A stretch of 64,000 bases of DNA, taken from NCBI GenBank assembly GCA_041917295.1, contig JAYRXX010000021.1:169130-233129 (forward strand), given 5' to 3'. Positions 34,580 to 43,689 of the stretch are shown here, one piece after another. Under the pieces are notes generated by a model, which saw only the letters and a list, made by a program, of their open reading frames with translations, was not told where the DNA came from and did not search any database. The position numbers were made by a program, and so were the translations under genes. The first letter of the stretch is position 1. Every line of letters starts with the position of its first letter. This DNA comes from JADKHR01 sp041917295 (GTDB lineage Bacteria; Elusimicrobiota; Elusimicrobia; FEN-1173).

Positions 34580-35561
34580 AAGGAACCTCCCTGGGACGAC
34601 CGTTCTGATAGGCCTTGACTCCCCGCGCGGCAGGAACGATCGATCCAACCACGCGGGCAAAACCCATCGATTCGATTCGACGCGCCGATTCCCGACGCGC
34701 CGTGAAAACCAGTTCGTAATCTTCTCCACCCGCCAACGACATCCCCACAGCCCGGTCGCCCGCCCACCGGCACAAGGCCGGAGAAAGGGGAAGACGCTCC
34801 GCATACACCTCCACGCCGACACGGGACGAATCGCTCAAAAGGGTCACGCTTTTCCAGAACCCATCGGACGAGTCCAGACACGCCGTCACCGCACCGGTCC
34901 GGGCCAACCGGCGGGCCCATTCCAACCGCGGCGTGGGACGCAACAACCGGCTCACCAAGAACCGCCGCTCGGGGCCGTTCAGAGACGATCGCCCTTTCTT
35001 CTTGCCAACGCCCGGAACTGTGAACGACGGTCTATCCAAAAGGGCCAAGCCGGCCCCTGCATCGCCCAGCGTTCCCGTTACCATCAGGGCATCCCCCACC
35101 CGGGCCCCGGACCGTTTGAACACCCGGCCCCGCACGCGACCCAACACCGTCAACGAAAATGTCATTCGGTCCGACCGAACCGTGTCCCCGCCCACCAGCT
35201 CGAACCCATGCCGCCGGGCCAACCGGGAAAATCCCCGGTAAAAGTCCCCCACGTAGGCCACCGGCGTCGACGCGGGAAGCCCCGCCGACAACACCCCCAC
35301 CGTGGGTTCCACATCACCCATTGCGGCCAAATCGGATAAATTAACCGCCAAGGTCTTGTGTCCCAGATCGGCCCCGGTTCCCCACTCCGACCGAAAATGG
35401 ACCCCTTCCACCAGCATATCGGTGGTGATCGCCACAACTTCTCCGCCGATCCGAACCAGCGCCGCGTCGTCGCCGGGCCCCACCAGAACGTTTTTTGAAA
35501 GTCCCTTAGACAGCCGCGGCAACAGTGATTTTAACAACCCCCATTCGCCCACGCGGCCCAT
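34554..35561 (-). CDS. thiL: Thiamine-monophosphate kinase
   Basis: 335 residues from the ATG at 35561 (MGRVGEWGLLKSLLPRL). GPGDDAALV, TTDMLVEGVHFRSEW, KTLAVNLSDLAAMG, the long GGDTVRSDRMTFSLTVLGRV and the late LDSSDGFW and AGGEDYELVF are ThiL motifs. It makes thiamine diphosphate from thiamine phosphate. Its presence in the same run as thiS and thiG supports a thiamine theme. The frame is open to 35741, but that part overlaps the M20 gene. Confidence 0.93.
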   Translation of the reverse strand: MGRVGEWGLLKSLLPRLSKGLSKNVLVGPGDDAALVRIGGEVVAITTDMLVEGVHFRSEWGTGADLGHKTLAVNLSDLAAMGDVEPTVGVLSAGLPASTPVAYVGDFYRGFSRLARRHGFELVGGDTVRSDRMTFSLTVLGRVRGRVFKRSGARVGDALMVTGTLGDAGAGLALLDRPSFTVPGVGKKKGRSSLNGPERRFLVSRLLRPTPRLEWARRLARTGAVTACLDSSDGFWKSVTLLSDSSRVGVEVYAERLPLSPALCRWAGDRAVGMSLAGGEDYELVFTARRESARRIESMGFARVVGSIVPAARGVKAYQNGRPREVPSVFEHFNG

Positions 35562-35586
35562 CGTGCGGGCACCGCCCTTTGACAAA

Positions 35587-36759
35587 TCAGCCTCTCCCGC
35601 GGGATAGATGGGCCAAGGCCCGGTCCGCCAACGCCGTAAAAAATCGGACCCCCACGCCCATGGACGGTTCGTGTAAAACAAACGACGCGTGATGCCACGG
35701 CCGCCGGGTCCGAGGACCCGCTCCGGTTCCCAAATAAACAAAACACCCCGGCGCTCGGTCGAGATACTCGGAAAAATCTTCCCCCCCCATGGAGGGCCGA
35801 TCCAAATCCACCACCCGACGGGCCCCCACGGTTTCCGCCGCCACCGAGCGGGCCAACGCCGTCATGGCGGGCTCGTTAATAACGGGGTTGCTGAGCGCCT
35901 CGTAACGCAATTCCACTCGGCCCCCATGGGCCCGCGCCACGCCACGAGACACTTCGGCGATCAACCGGGGCATGCGGCGATGCCACTGTTCCGACAAAGT
36001 TCGAACGGTGCCCGTCATTGTCACCGTGGACGCCAAAATATTAAATCGTTCGCCCCCTTGAATGGTTCCCACCGTGAGAACGGAGGGTTCCACCGGGTCC
36101 ACCCGGCGGGCCACGACGGATTGAAGCGATGAAACAATCTGGGCCGCCAGGACCACCGCGTCGCGTCCTTCATGGGGATAAGCTCCGTGTCCCCCTTCGC
36201 CCCGAACCGTGAGGGTGAACCGGTCCACCGCCGCCATCAGCGGGCCCGCTTTAAAACCCAGTGTTCCCGCCGGCAACCGGGGGTTCACGTGAATTCCAAA
36301 TACGGCGTCCACCGTCGGCGATTGGAACGCTCCCTGGGCCAACAGCTGGCGCGCTCCGCCGGAGCCTTCTTCATTGGGTTGAAACAAAAATTTGAGCGTG
36401 CCTGAATGTTTAAGTCCGCGCTCTTTAAGTTGAACCGCGGCCACGGCCAGCATGGCCGTGTGCGCGTCGTGGCCGCAGGCGTGCATCACCCCCGGCCGGC
36501 GGGACGCATAGGGCAACGCGGATGTTTCTTGAAGCGGAAGCGCGTCCATGTCGGCGCGAAACGCCACACAGGGGCCCCGTCCTTTCTCCAAGTGTCCAAC
36601 CAACCCCGTGGGTTTGTGACGCTGAAAAGGAACCCCGCCCTGTTTCAGGAAACGGGCCACACGGGCCGTGGTTTCAAACTCAAGATGGCCCAGTTCCGGA
36701 TGTTGGTGAATGGCACGACGGAGAGAAACAGCGGCGGCCAACGCCTCGCGATCGTTCAT
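35587..36759 (-). CDS. M20-family amidohydrolase (N-acyl amino acid hydrolase type)
   Basis: 390 residues. RRAIHQHPELGHLEFETT, RADMDALPLQE, HACGHDAHTAMLAVAA, FQPNEEGSGGARQLL, GIHVNPRLPAGTLG and RPSMGGEDFSEYL are the M20D pattern with its metal and catalytic residues. Such enzymes release amino acids from N-acyl or hippurate-like substrates. It is the first gene of the leftward run that continues into thiL. The precise substrate is unknown. Confidence 0.86.
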   Translation of the reverse strand: MNDREALAAAVSLRRAIHQHPELGHLEFETTARVARFLKQGGVPFQRHKPTGLVGHLEKGRGPCVAFRADMDALPLQETSALPYASRRPGVMHACGHDAHTAMLAVAAVQLKERGLKHSGTLKFLFQPNEEGSGGARQLLAQGAFQSPTVDAVFGIHVNPRLPAGTLGFKAGPLMAAVDRFTLTVRGEGGHGAYPHEGRDAVVLAAQIVSSLQSVVARRVDPVEPSVLTVGTIQGGERFNILASTVTMTGTVRTLSEQWHRRMPRLIAEVSRGVARAHGGRVELRYEALSNPVINEPAMTALARSVAAETVGARRVVDLDRPSMGGEDFSEYLDRAPGCFVYLGTGAGPRTRRPWHHASFVLHEPSMGVGVRFFTALADRALAHLSRGRG

Positions 36760-36993
36760 CGCGAGCCACCGCGTCTACAAAAGAAAAAACGCCCCCCCCG
36801 ACGGACCCATCCCGCCGACGAAAGACGTTCGAAATTTCGGTCTCTTTTGAGTCCCATGAAGTGGCCGTAATTGTACCAAATTCCAAGAAACATCGGGGAA
36901 ACAGGATGATAATCCGAGGCAAAAGAACAGATGTTTATGGAACAAACGGAAAAATGAAACTCCACGTCGGATGATTTCTTGACCTACTAAACC

Positions 36994-37162
36994 TTTGAAC
37001 CCGGACTTTGCATTAGGCGTGTGCGCCGAGACGAAGTAGGCCGGGACTTTTTCGACGAAAAAAGTGAGGTCGATGCAGGGACATCGGACGAACTTTTTGA
37101 GGAAGAAAAAGTACGGCATCCTTCGTCGAATGCCGCGTCCTAATGCAAAATCCGGGTTGAAC
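36994..37162. mobile_element. MITE-like element with 24-bp inverted ends
   Basis: The left end (36994-37017) and the reverse complement of the right end (37139-37162) agree at 21 of 24 positions, sharing AACCCGGA and TTTGCATTAGG. The 169-bp body has no gene but two internal hairpins with ACTTTTT/AAAAAGT-type arms (around 37048-37067 and 37091-37112). It lies in the intergenic stretch 36760-37218, where I see no gene. A clear target duplication is not visible. Confidence 0.6.
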
Positions 37163-37218
37163 CTATTTTTTGAAAGCGGATTCCAAATCAATTAATTTCG
37201 CTGGCCGCAAGTGAATAA

Positions 37219-38061
37219 TTATACTCCGTCCCCCAAAGGGAGGTCGGTGGCGAGGACGGAAATGGAATTATTTTGGCGAGCGGCGGATTGGCCGGCGCGG
37301 CCGTGCAGGAAGACGCCCAGGACCGTGGCGCGCCACAGGCGTTCAGGAAGACTGTCGGCGTCCACTTGGGCAACCAAGGCCGCCATCAAGCCCGTTAACA
37401 CGTCGCCCATCCCCGCCGTGGCCATGGCGGGGGACCCGGTTTTGTTCACGTAGATTTGGTCCCCGTCAGACACCAGAGTCTTGTGTCCCTTGAGCGCCAC
37501 CACGGCTTTATATCGCCGCGCCGCGGTGCGAACAGCGGCGACGCGATCCTTTTGAACCGCGTCCGCTGTCATTCCCAACAACCGGGCCATTTCCCCGGCG
37601 TGGGGCGTCAGGATCAACGGGCATTCCGTGTCGATCGGGCCCAACCGGGCCAACGCGTTAAGACCGTCGGCATCAATCACGGTGGGAATGGACATGCCGG
37701 CCAAATATCTTCGCACAAAAAGGCCGGTCTCTTTTTCCTGGCCCATTCCAGGCCCCAACGCCACGGCCGTCACGCGTTTTTTTTCCACATAGTCGCGCAC
37801 CGTGGACAGGGCCGACGACGACAAACCGCCAGGCCCCGCCGGCAACGGCAGGGTCATGGCTTCCCAGGGCCCCTGGGCAGCAATCGACTCCAAACGGTCC
37901 GGCACGCCGAGAGTCACCAAACCGGCTCCGCCCCGCAACGCCCCCAACGCCGCCAACCGCGGCGCGCCCATCAGGCCCCGCGACCCGCCCAAAACAAGGA
38001 CGTGCCCGAAATCGTATTTGTGGGCGTCGGGCGCACGGGCGGGAAGCCAGGAGCGCATCAT
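37219..38061 (-). CDS. nnrD: ADP-dependent NAD(P)H-hydrate dehydratase
   Basis: 280 residues of the ribokinase-like YjeF C-terminal family. FGHVLVLGGSRGLMGAP, VTAVALGPGMGQEKET, VIDADGLNALARL, ILTPHAGEMARLLG, VVALKGHKTLV and MATAGMGDVLTGLMAA are the ordered motifs. It repairs damaged NADH and NADPH hydrates. The epimerase half (NnrE), often fused upstream, is absent, so this is the stand-alone form. It overlaps acpS by 4 nt. Confidence 0.92.
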   Translation of the reverse strand: MMRSWLPARAPDAHKYDFGHVLVLGGSRGLMGAPRLAALGALRGGAGLVTLGVPDRLESIAAQGPWEAMTLPLPAGPGGLSSSALSTVRDYVEKKRVTAVALGPGMGQEKETGLFVRRYLAGMSIPTVIDADGLNALARLGPIDTECPLILTPHAGEMARLLGMTADAVQKDRVAAVRTAARRYKAVVALKGHKTLVSDGDQIYVNKTGSPAMATAGMGDVLTGLMAALVAQVDADSLPERLWRATVLGVFLHGRAGQSAARQNNSISVLATDLPLGDGV

Positions 38062-38453
38062 TTTCTCCCCATTGCGGCGGAGCGGCCGGGCCGACGGCCC
38101 GACTCCCCCTGATACAAAGCCACCGCCACCGCGTATTCCGCCGTGTGCGACAGCGTGAGGCTGAGACGGGACTCGAATTTTTTAAGCGACGAAGACAGTT
38201 CCACCCGGGGTTTTCCCGACGGATCGTTTTTGACCGAAATATCCTTGTGCGCCACGCCCGGACGGCCCAGGGCTTTGTACACCGCTTCTTTGGCGGCGAA
38301 CCGAACAGCGAAATGTTGGGCGGCGTTTTTTTTGTCCCGGCAATAGGCCACTTCCCGCGCCGAAAAAACCCGGTCCACAAACCGCGGGTTTTTAACCAAA
38401 CGGCCGACTCGGCGTACCTCGACAATGTCCACGCCCATCGCTATTTTTGTCAC
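38058..38453 (-). CDS. acpS: Holo-[acyl-carrier-protein] synthase
   Basis: 131 residues. MGVDIVEVRRVGRL, FAVRFAAKEAVYKALG and a C-terminal LTLSHTAEYAVAVALYQ identify AcpS. It transfers phosphopantetheine from CoA to ACP. GTG 38453 has AGGA 7 nt upstream, and ATG 38438 just before GVDIVEV is an alternative. A short Arg-rich tail follows the core. It is coupled to nnrD. Confidence 0.92.
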   Translation of the reverse strand: MTKIAMGVDIVEVRRVGRLVKNPRFVDRVFSAREVAYCRDKKNAAQHFAVRFAAKEAVYKALGRPGVAHKDISVKNDPSGKPRVELSSSLKKFESRLSLTLSHTAEYAVAVALYQGESGRRPGRSAAMGRK

Positions 38454-38462
38454 GGCCACATC

Positions 38463-40415
38463 CTACCAATTTTTCGGCGCCGCAAACCTGCCGCCGGCGT
38501 CGTCCAGTTGCCAGATCAGACCTTCCGGCGTTGGAGAAACCACTTTCGCTCCAGACCGCCGAACCGACCGAGACGCCCGGGTCAACGGCACAATCCAGCG
38601 GGGGCGAAGGATCGCCAGCAGATCGTCGGTGGGGGGCCCGCCCTTCCCGCTGGCCCACGACACGCCGTCCACCGGGCCCACCCCGCGCACGGACGCGTCC
38701 GTTTGTTGGCGCGGCGACAACCCAAAGTTGAGAAAAACCCGGGCGGTTTCGTTCGAAAGCAACACCCCAAACCCCGGTCCCCCTTCCGGAGAAATAAGTT
38801 CCCAGCGGAGCGTTCCGGCCGACGAAGGAATTGCTCCAGGAGAAGGGGGCCCTTCGTCCCAATAAATTCGCCGTTGATCTTGGCCCCGTCCAATCAAATC
38901 CTGTTTTTTTTCGAACACCGTTTTTTCCGATTCCGTTTGAACCTGAACCGACGGGTTGCGTCCGCCGCGCCACTGGATGGTCCATACCGTTTGAGGATGG
39001 GGAGAGTTTAACGCCCACACCGCGGCGGCCGTCACGGTTCCAAGCAAGGGGATCGAAATTCGCTTCCATCTGCAAGTGAGCGCCGCAAACACCCCGCCCA
39101 TTCCAACGAACAAGGCCACGGTTTGGGGCCCATTGATCGGCCAATACAGCTGGGCGCCCGGTATTTTGGCCCACAGCCTGGCCCATGCCACAAGAGCCTC
39201 CGCTCCCCACTGGGTGGGCACCGCCCAGATCGACGCGGCCCAGGGCCACGCGCTGTCCAAAAACGCCAACACCGCGCCTGACCACAAACACAGTCCCGAC
39301 AAGGGAACCGCCACCATGTTGGCCCCGATTCCCACCCACGAAAATACACCGAAATAATAGAGAAGGAGCGGAGCCAACGCCAATTGGGCCGCCAAACTTG
39401 TTACGAATAGGTCTTGAACCCATCGACGGATTCGAAACCACAGCGTCCGACCGAAATGGAGAGGGCGGTCGGCCTCATCGGAAGACCGGCGGATCCGCCA
39501 AACGGTGACAAGGGCCAACGTGGCCACGTAAGACATTTGAAATCCGGCCTGAAAAAGGCGGGTGGGATCCAACGCCAACAAAAGGCCCGCGGAAAAAAAC
39601 AACGATTGTTCCGGCCGATCCCAGCGATGGAACAACGCCCCCATGGCCAAAAACGAAGCCATCACCGCCGCCCGCAAAACCGGCGGGTCTCCGCCGGCCA
39701 TGGCGGCGTACAAAAACGCCGCGACGGGCACGCCCGCCAACGCGCCCCGGCGCGGCCACCACAACACCCACCGGGATAAAACCAACCACACCCCCACTGC
39801 GAATCCCACGTTGGACCCCGACGCCACCAGGAGGTGGTAAAGCCCGCTACGCCGAAAAGCCTCCGCCAACGACTCCATCCCCTGCGGCCGATCGCCCAGC
39901 AAGACGCCCTTCATCAGTTGGGCCTGCAAGGGCGGCAGATGCGTTTCAAAAGCGTGATGAAAACGGGCCCGAAGAGCGGAGGCCCATCGGAGCGGATGGG
40001 CGGAAGACAATCGTTTTAAAAGGTAACTTTTTCCTTCCGGGACAAACAGCGTCGCCGCCACGTTCATACCCGACCGAATCCGCGATTCCCCCGCAATGCC
40101 CCACACCGAAACCTCGTCGCCCCACGCCCCGCAAACAGAAGGCCGCTGGCGAAAAACCCGAACAAGATGGCTCGCGTGTGTTCCTTCTCCGTTCGGGAAG
40201 CGAATAAACCGGGTTTTTAAAAGAAAGGTGTCGCCGCTCTTCGTGGCGGACGGGTATCCTTGAATTCGCCCAATCATTAACACGGGACGCCCCACAACCC
40301 CGGCCAACGGCTCTTTCGAATAAGCGAACGGTTCCCAAAACGACAGGGCCGCCAACGCCAAGGATCCCAAACACACGACGAGGATGACGGGACGGCGTAA
40401 CAGATAGGGACGCAA
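38463..40415 (-). CDS. comEC: ComEC/Rec2-family membrane protein with degenerate C-terminal domain
   Basis: 650 residues. Two N-terminal spans and a DUF4131-like OB region (GRPVLMIGRIQGYP) lead to the competence core (about 185-430) with LMKGVLLGDRPQGM, FRRSGLYHLLVASGSNVGF, RAAVMASFLAMG and FQMSYVATLAL. ComEC forms the DNA uptake channel. The C-terminal region (about 500-650) follows the metallo-beta-lactamase outline (VLLSNETARVFLNFG, ILRPRWIVPLTR) but lacks HxHxDH, so a nuclease activity there is doubtful. Confidence 0.85.
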   Translation of the reverse strand: MRPYLLRRPVILVVCLGSLALAALSFWEPFAYSKEPLAGVVGRPVLMIGRIQGYPSATKSGDTFLLKTRFIRFPNGEGTHASHLVRVFRQRPSVCGAWGDEVSVWGIAGESRIRSGMNVAATLFVPEGKSYLLKRLSSAHPLRWASALRARFHHAFETHLPPLQAQLMKGVLLGDRPQGMESLAEAFRRSGLYHLLVASGSNVGFAVGVWLVLSRWVLWWPRRGALAGVPVAAFLYAAMAGGDPPVLRAAVMASFLAMGALFHRWDRPEQSLFFSAGLLLALDPTRLFQAGFQMSYVATLALVTVWRIRRSSDEADRPLHFGRTLWFRIRRWVQDLFVTSLAAQLALAPLLLYYFGVFSWVGIGANMVAVPLSGLCLWSGAVLAFLDSAWPWAASIWAVPTQWGAEALVAWARLWAKIPGAQLYWPINGPQTVALFVGMGGVFAALTCRWKRISIPLLGTVTAAAVWALNSPHPQTVWTIQWRGGRNPSVQVQTESEKTVFEKKQDLIGRGQDQRRIYWDEGPPSPGAIPSSAGTLRWELISPEGGPGFGVLLSNETARVFLNFGLSPRQQTDASVRGVGPVDGVSWASGKGGPPTDDLLAILRPRWIVPLTRASRSVRRSGAKVVSPTPEGLIWQLDDAGGRFAAPKNW

Positions 40416-40441
40416 CGAAGAAAAGGCGGAGACGAATGTTT

Positions 40442-41041
40442 TTAGAGTTTGAAGCCTTTGTGGAGGTGGTCCACGTCGGACTTGATTTGTTCGAGGCGGT
40501 GATGGAGATCGGCGCCGGAGTGGCGTTCGTTGACCAAATCGGCCAACTGTTTCGAAACCCGCATGGCCACGTGGGCGTCTTGGGAAACCAGCCGTTGGAG
40601 GGATTCGATCATGCCATTAAATTCGTCCCGAAACTCTTCGAGTTCGTCGCCCACCCGCAACCGAACCCGGTGCGTGAGATCCCCCGACGCCACGGCTCGA
40701 GCGGACCGCTCAAATCGGTAAATGGGCCCGGCCAATTTGTGCGACGCCAACACGGCAAAAATCACAACGCCCACCATGTAAAGGGCCAATTTCAAAAGAA
40801 AAATATAACTGTCGGACTTAAAGAGTTCGTACAGGCTCGGGTCCATGAAATTTTGGACTTCGCGCCCGAAATGGAAATAAAAGTCCAACCCGATGGCCGT
40901 GATGGCGATGAAAACAAAAACGCTGACCAGGAGAACAAACTTCATTTGCATGCCGCGTTTAATGAGCACAATGCGGCGCTTGATTCGCGGGGATTGAAAC
41001 GAGTCGTTTTTGGGTGGAACCGGGGAATGTGCGTGAGCCAT
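40442..41041 (-). CDS. Two-TM HAMP-domain membrane protein (paralogue)
   Basis: 199 residues. Two membrane spans (about 33-53 and 80-101) and a HAMP segment (AGPIYRFERSARAVASGDLT) lead to a helical tail ending LHKGFKL. It has no output domain. It is a paralogue of the 1146-1712 protein with the same layout and the same NGM..SLQRLV continuation. The tail holds several His residues. It lies between comEC and hom with 26-46 nt gaps, so it may be in that operon. The function is unknown. Confidence 0.7.
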   Translation of the reverse strand: MAHAHSPVPPKNDSFQSPRIKRRIVLIKRGMQMKFVLLVSVFVFIAITAIGLDFYFHFGREVQNFMDPSLYELFKSDSYIFLLKLALYMVGVVIFAVLASHKLAGPIYRFERSARAVASGDLTHRVRLRVGDELEEFRDEFNGMIESLQRLVSQDAHVAMRVSKQLADLVNERHSGADLHHRLEQIKSDVDHLHKGFKL

Positions 41042-41087
41042 AGTTCTCCTTATTTAACAGACAATCGACAAGTTGTCAATCCCTTCT

Positions 41088-42416
41088 TTAGCCCAACGAT
41101 TCGATCCGTAAATGAACGGGGGAACGGGAGAGGCCGCGAACACGGCGGGATTCTTTCATGGCCGACTGGACGGCCCCTTCCGACGCCTCGTGGGTGACGA
41201 TCACGATGGGAACAAACTTTTTAACCACCGTGGAATCGGTGAGGGGATTGTCTTCTTGATGCACGGAAGAAATGGAAATGCCGTGTTTGCTGAGCAATTG
41301 CGTGACCGAGGCCATGACACCAGGCCGGTCGGCGGCGCTGAACCGAAGGTAATGGCGCAGAACTTTCTTTTCCGGCGAAGCGATTTTGAGTTTCTTTTTG
41401 CCGTCGAACGTCGCGTAGGGCAACCGGCCCGCCATTCCCCCCGCCACCTGGCGCGCCAGATACATCACGTCCGACACCACCGCGCTGGCCGACGGCATCG
41501 CCCCCGCCCCTTTGCCGTAAAACATCACATCGCCCACCGCGTCGCCGTGGATCACCGCGGCGTTGTATTCGTTGCGAACCGGAACAAATGGATGGTTTTC
41601 GGGAATCAATGTGGTGTGAACCCGGGCATACACTTCGTCCCCGTTGAAATCGGCCAAAGCCAAAAATTTGGCCGCCAACCCCAACCGCCGTCGCGCAAAC
41701 CGGATGTCCCACAAATCCACGTTCGTCAATCCTTCGCGATGGACATCGTCCACCTTAACCCATCCGCCGGTTGCCAAGGAGGAAAGGATCGCCAGTTTGT
41801 GCGCCGCGTCCACCCCCTCGATGTCGGATGACGGGTCCGCCTCGGCGAACCCCGCCGCCTGCGCCGCTTTGAGCGCCGCCGAAAAACGTAACCCCTCTTC
41901 CGTCATCCGGGTCAAAATATAGTTGGTTGTTCCGTTAACGATCCCGTACAACCTCTGAATCCGGTTGGCCGCCAATCCTTCGTTAAGCCCCTGCACCACC
42001 GGAATGCCGCCCCCCACCGCCGCTTCGAAATACACAAGCCCCCTCACCGCTTGGGCCGTCGTAAAAATTTCTTCCCAATGGCGGGCCAACACGGCCTTGT
42101 TGGCCGTCGCCACCTGCTTGCCCGCTTTCAAGGCCGTGAGAATGACGGTTCGAGCCGGCTCTTCCCCCCCAATCAATTCCACAACGATGTCCACGTCCGG
42201 GTCTGAAACCACATCCCGCCAGTTTTTTGTAAAAAGGGGGCGAACGCCCCCGATGGGAGGAAGGGGTTTTTTGCGTCGGCTGGCGACCCAGGCCAACTGA
42301 AACGGGGTGCCCGCTTTGGCTTCCAGCAACGCCAAATTCTTCTGCAAAATGCGCACCACCCCGTTGCCCACCACCCCGCAACCCACCAACCCGATTTGGA
42401 CAGCGCCGTTTTTCAT
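41088..42416 (-). CDS. hom: Homoserine dehydrogenase
   Basis: 442 residues. NAD(P) binding is at IGLVGCGVVGNGVVRIL, and VATANKAVLARHW, VNGTTNYILTRMTEEG, EADPSSDIEGVDAAHKLAIL and YYGKGAGAMP-type MFYGKGAGAMPSASAVVSD are family motifs. A C-terminal ACT domain (about 355-435, RPGVMASVTQLLSKHGISI) suggests threonine feedback. It makes homoserine from aspartate semialdehyde. It overlaps the aminotransferase gene by 4 nt. Confidence 0.95.
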   Translation of the reverse strand: MKNGAVQIGLVGCGVVGNGVVRILQKNLALLEAKAGTPFQLAWVASRRKKPLPPIGGVRPLFTKNWRDVVSDPDVDIVVELIGGEEPARTVILTALKAGKQVATANKAVLARHWEEIFTTAQAVRGLVYFEAAVGGGIPVVQGLNEGLAANRIQRLYGIVNGTTNYILTRMTEEGLRFSAALKAAQAAGFAEADPSSDIEGVDAAHKLAILSSLATGGWVKVDDVHREGLTNVDLWDIRFARRRLGLAAKFLALADFNGDEVYARVHTTLIPENHPFVPVRNEYNAAVIHGDAVGDVMFYGKGAGAMPSASAVVSDVMYLARQVAGGMAGRLPYATFDGKKKLKIASPEKKVLRHYLRFSAADRPGVMASVTQLLSKHGISISSVHQEDNPLTDSTVVKKFVPIVIVTHEASEGAVQSAMKESRRVRGLSRSPVHLRIESLG

Positions 42417-43630
42417 TTTGAAATTGACTTCGATGTTTTTGACGATTTGTCTTTGCGCAGGAATTTCCGAATCCGCAGGGCCGCGTCGTAAAACCGATCG
42501 TCATGGGTCACGAGCGCCATGCGCACATACCCTTCGGCTTCCGGACCGAACCCGATGCCGGGGGTCACCACCACGCCCGTTTCTTTCACCAGCTGTTCGG
42601 CAAACGCCAAAGACCCCTTGGCTTTCCAGCTGTCGGGAAGAGGCGCCCACACGTACATGGTGGCCCGCGGAAGGGGAACCGCCCACCCCATTTTGTTCAG
42701 TTCGCCCACAAAATAATTACGCCGCTTTTGATACGTGGCCACCATTTGTTTCACGCAATCCTGGGGCCCGTCCAGAGCCGCGACGGCCGCTAACTGAAGA
42801 AAGGTGGGTACGCCATAGTCCACGAACGCCTTGTATTTTTCCAGCGGCGCCAGAAGGGACTTTTTGCCGCACGCCCACCCAATCCGCCATCCGGCCATGT
42901 TGTATGTCTTCGAAAAACTGTGGAACTCCAACGCCACGTCTTCGGCTCCTGGCGTGGACAAAAAGCTGGGCGCTTCGTATCCGTCGAAGGTGATTTCGCA
43001 ATACGGGTTGTCGTAGGCCACGAGAATATCGTTTTTTTGGGCAAACTTGACCGTTTCTTTAAAAAAGGCCGGGTCGTCCACCACCGCGGCGGTGGGATTG
43101 TTGGGATAACACAAGAACATGATTTTCGCCCGTTTCAACACCGCCGCCGGGATTTTGCTGTAATCGGGCAAATACCCGTTTTCTGGCGTCAACGGCATGT
43201 AATGGATCCGTCCGCCCGCTAAGATTACGCCGTTGGAATGGACCGGATAACTGGGCACCGGAACCAAAGCAAAGTCCCCCGGATCCAAATAGGCCTGGCA
43301 TAAATGGGCAATGCCTTCCTTCGACCCAATCAGAGCCAGCACGTTATCGTCGGGGTTGAGGGGCACGTCGAAGCGGCGGCGCATGTAGTTGGTGACCGCC
43401 TTGCGGAATTTGGGCATGCCTTTGGCTTGGGGATAGCGGTGCGTGCGCGGATGGTTGCGCACCGTGTCCACCAACCGATCAATCACGTGGGACGGCGCCG
43501 GCAGGTCCGGGTTGCCCATCCCCAAATCGATTACGTCCAACCGTTGGCGGTGGGCTTCGGCCGCCAAGGCTTTGATCCGGGTAAAAATATACGGCGGAAG
43601 CTGATCCAGCTTTTGCGAACATTCAACCAT
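42413..43630 (-). CDS. Class I/II aminotransferase (AlaC/LL-DAP aminotransferase-like)
   Basis: 405 residues of fold-type I PLP enzyme. MGNPDLPAPSHVID, IGSKEGIAHLCQAYLDPGD, CYPNNPTAAV, AYDNPYCEITFDG and the PLP-lysine segment SFSKTYNMAGWRIGWA are present, and ATMYVWAPLPD lies near the end. This branch includes alanine aminotransferases (AlaC) and LL-diaminopimelate aminotransferases. The neighbouring hom points to aspartate-family metabolism, but the substrate is not certain. Confidence 0.85.
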   Translation of the reverse strand: MVECSQKLDQLPPYIFTRIKALAAEAHRQRLDVIDLGMGNPDLPAPSHVIDRLVDTVRNHPRTHRYPQAKGMPKFRKAVTNYMRRRFDVPLNPDDNVLALIGSKEGIAHLCQAYLDPGDFALVPVPSYPVHSNGVILAGGRIHYMPLTPENGYLPDYSKIPAAVLKRAKIMFLCYPNNPTAAVVDDPAFFKETVKFAQKNDILVAYDNPYCEITFDGYEAPSFLSTPGAEDVALEFHSFSKTYNMAGWRIGWACGKKSLLAPLEKYKAFVDYGVPTFLQLAAVAALDGPQDCVKQMVATYQKRRNYFVGELNKMGWAVPLPRATMYVWAPLPDSWKAKGSLAFAEQLVKETGVVVTPGIGFGPEAEGYVRMALVTHDDRFYDAALRIRKFLRKDKSSKTSKSISK

Positions 43631-43654
43631 AAAAAACCTCGATCACAACGTAGT

Positions 43655-43678
43655 GTCCCCGATGAGACTCATCGGGAC
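43655..43678. repeat. Intergenic palindrome
   Basis: CCCGATGAG (43658-43666), one base, and CTCATCGGG (43668-43676) form a near-perfect palindrome. Two more pairs are possible beyond a one-base bulge. There is no T-run on either strand, so it is not a convincing terminator. Confidence 0.45.
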
Positions 43679-43689
43679 GCCTTTCCAAT

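Noticed and set aside
36775..37191. 138-residue open frame on the minus strand
   Set aside because: It runs across the MITE-like element and its inverted ends and has no protein-like pattern.
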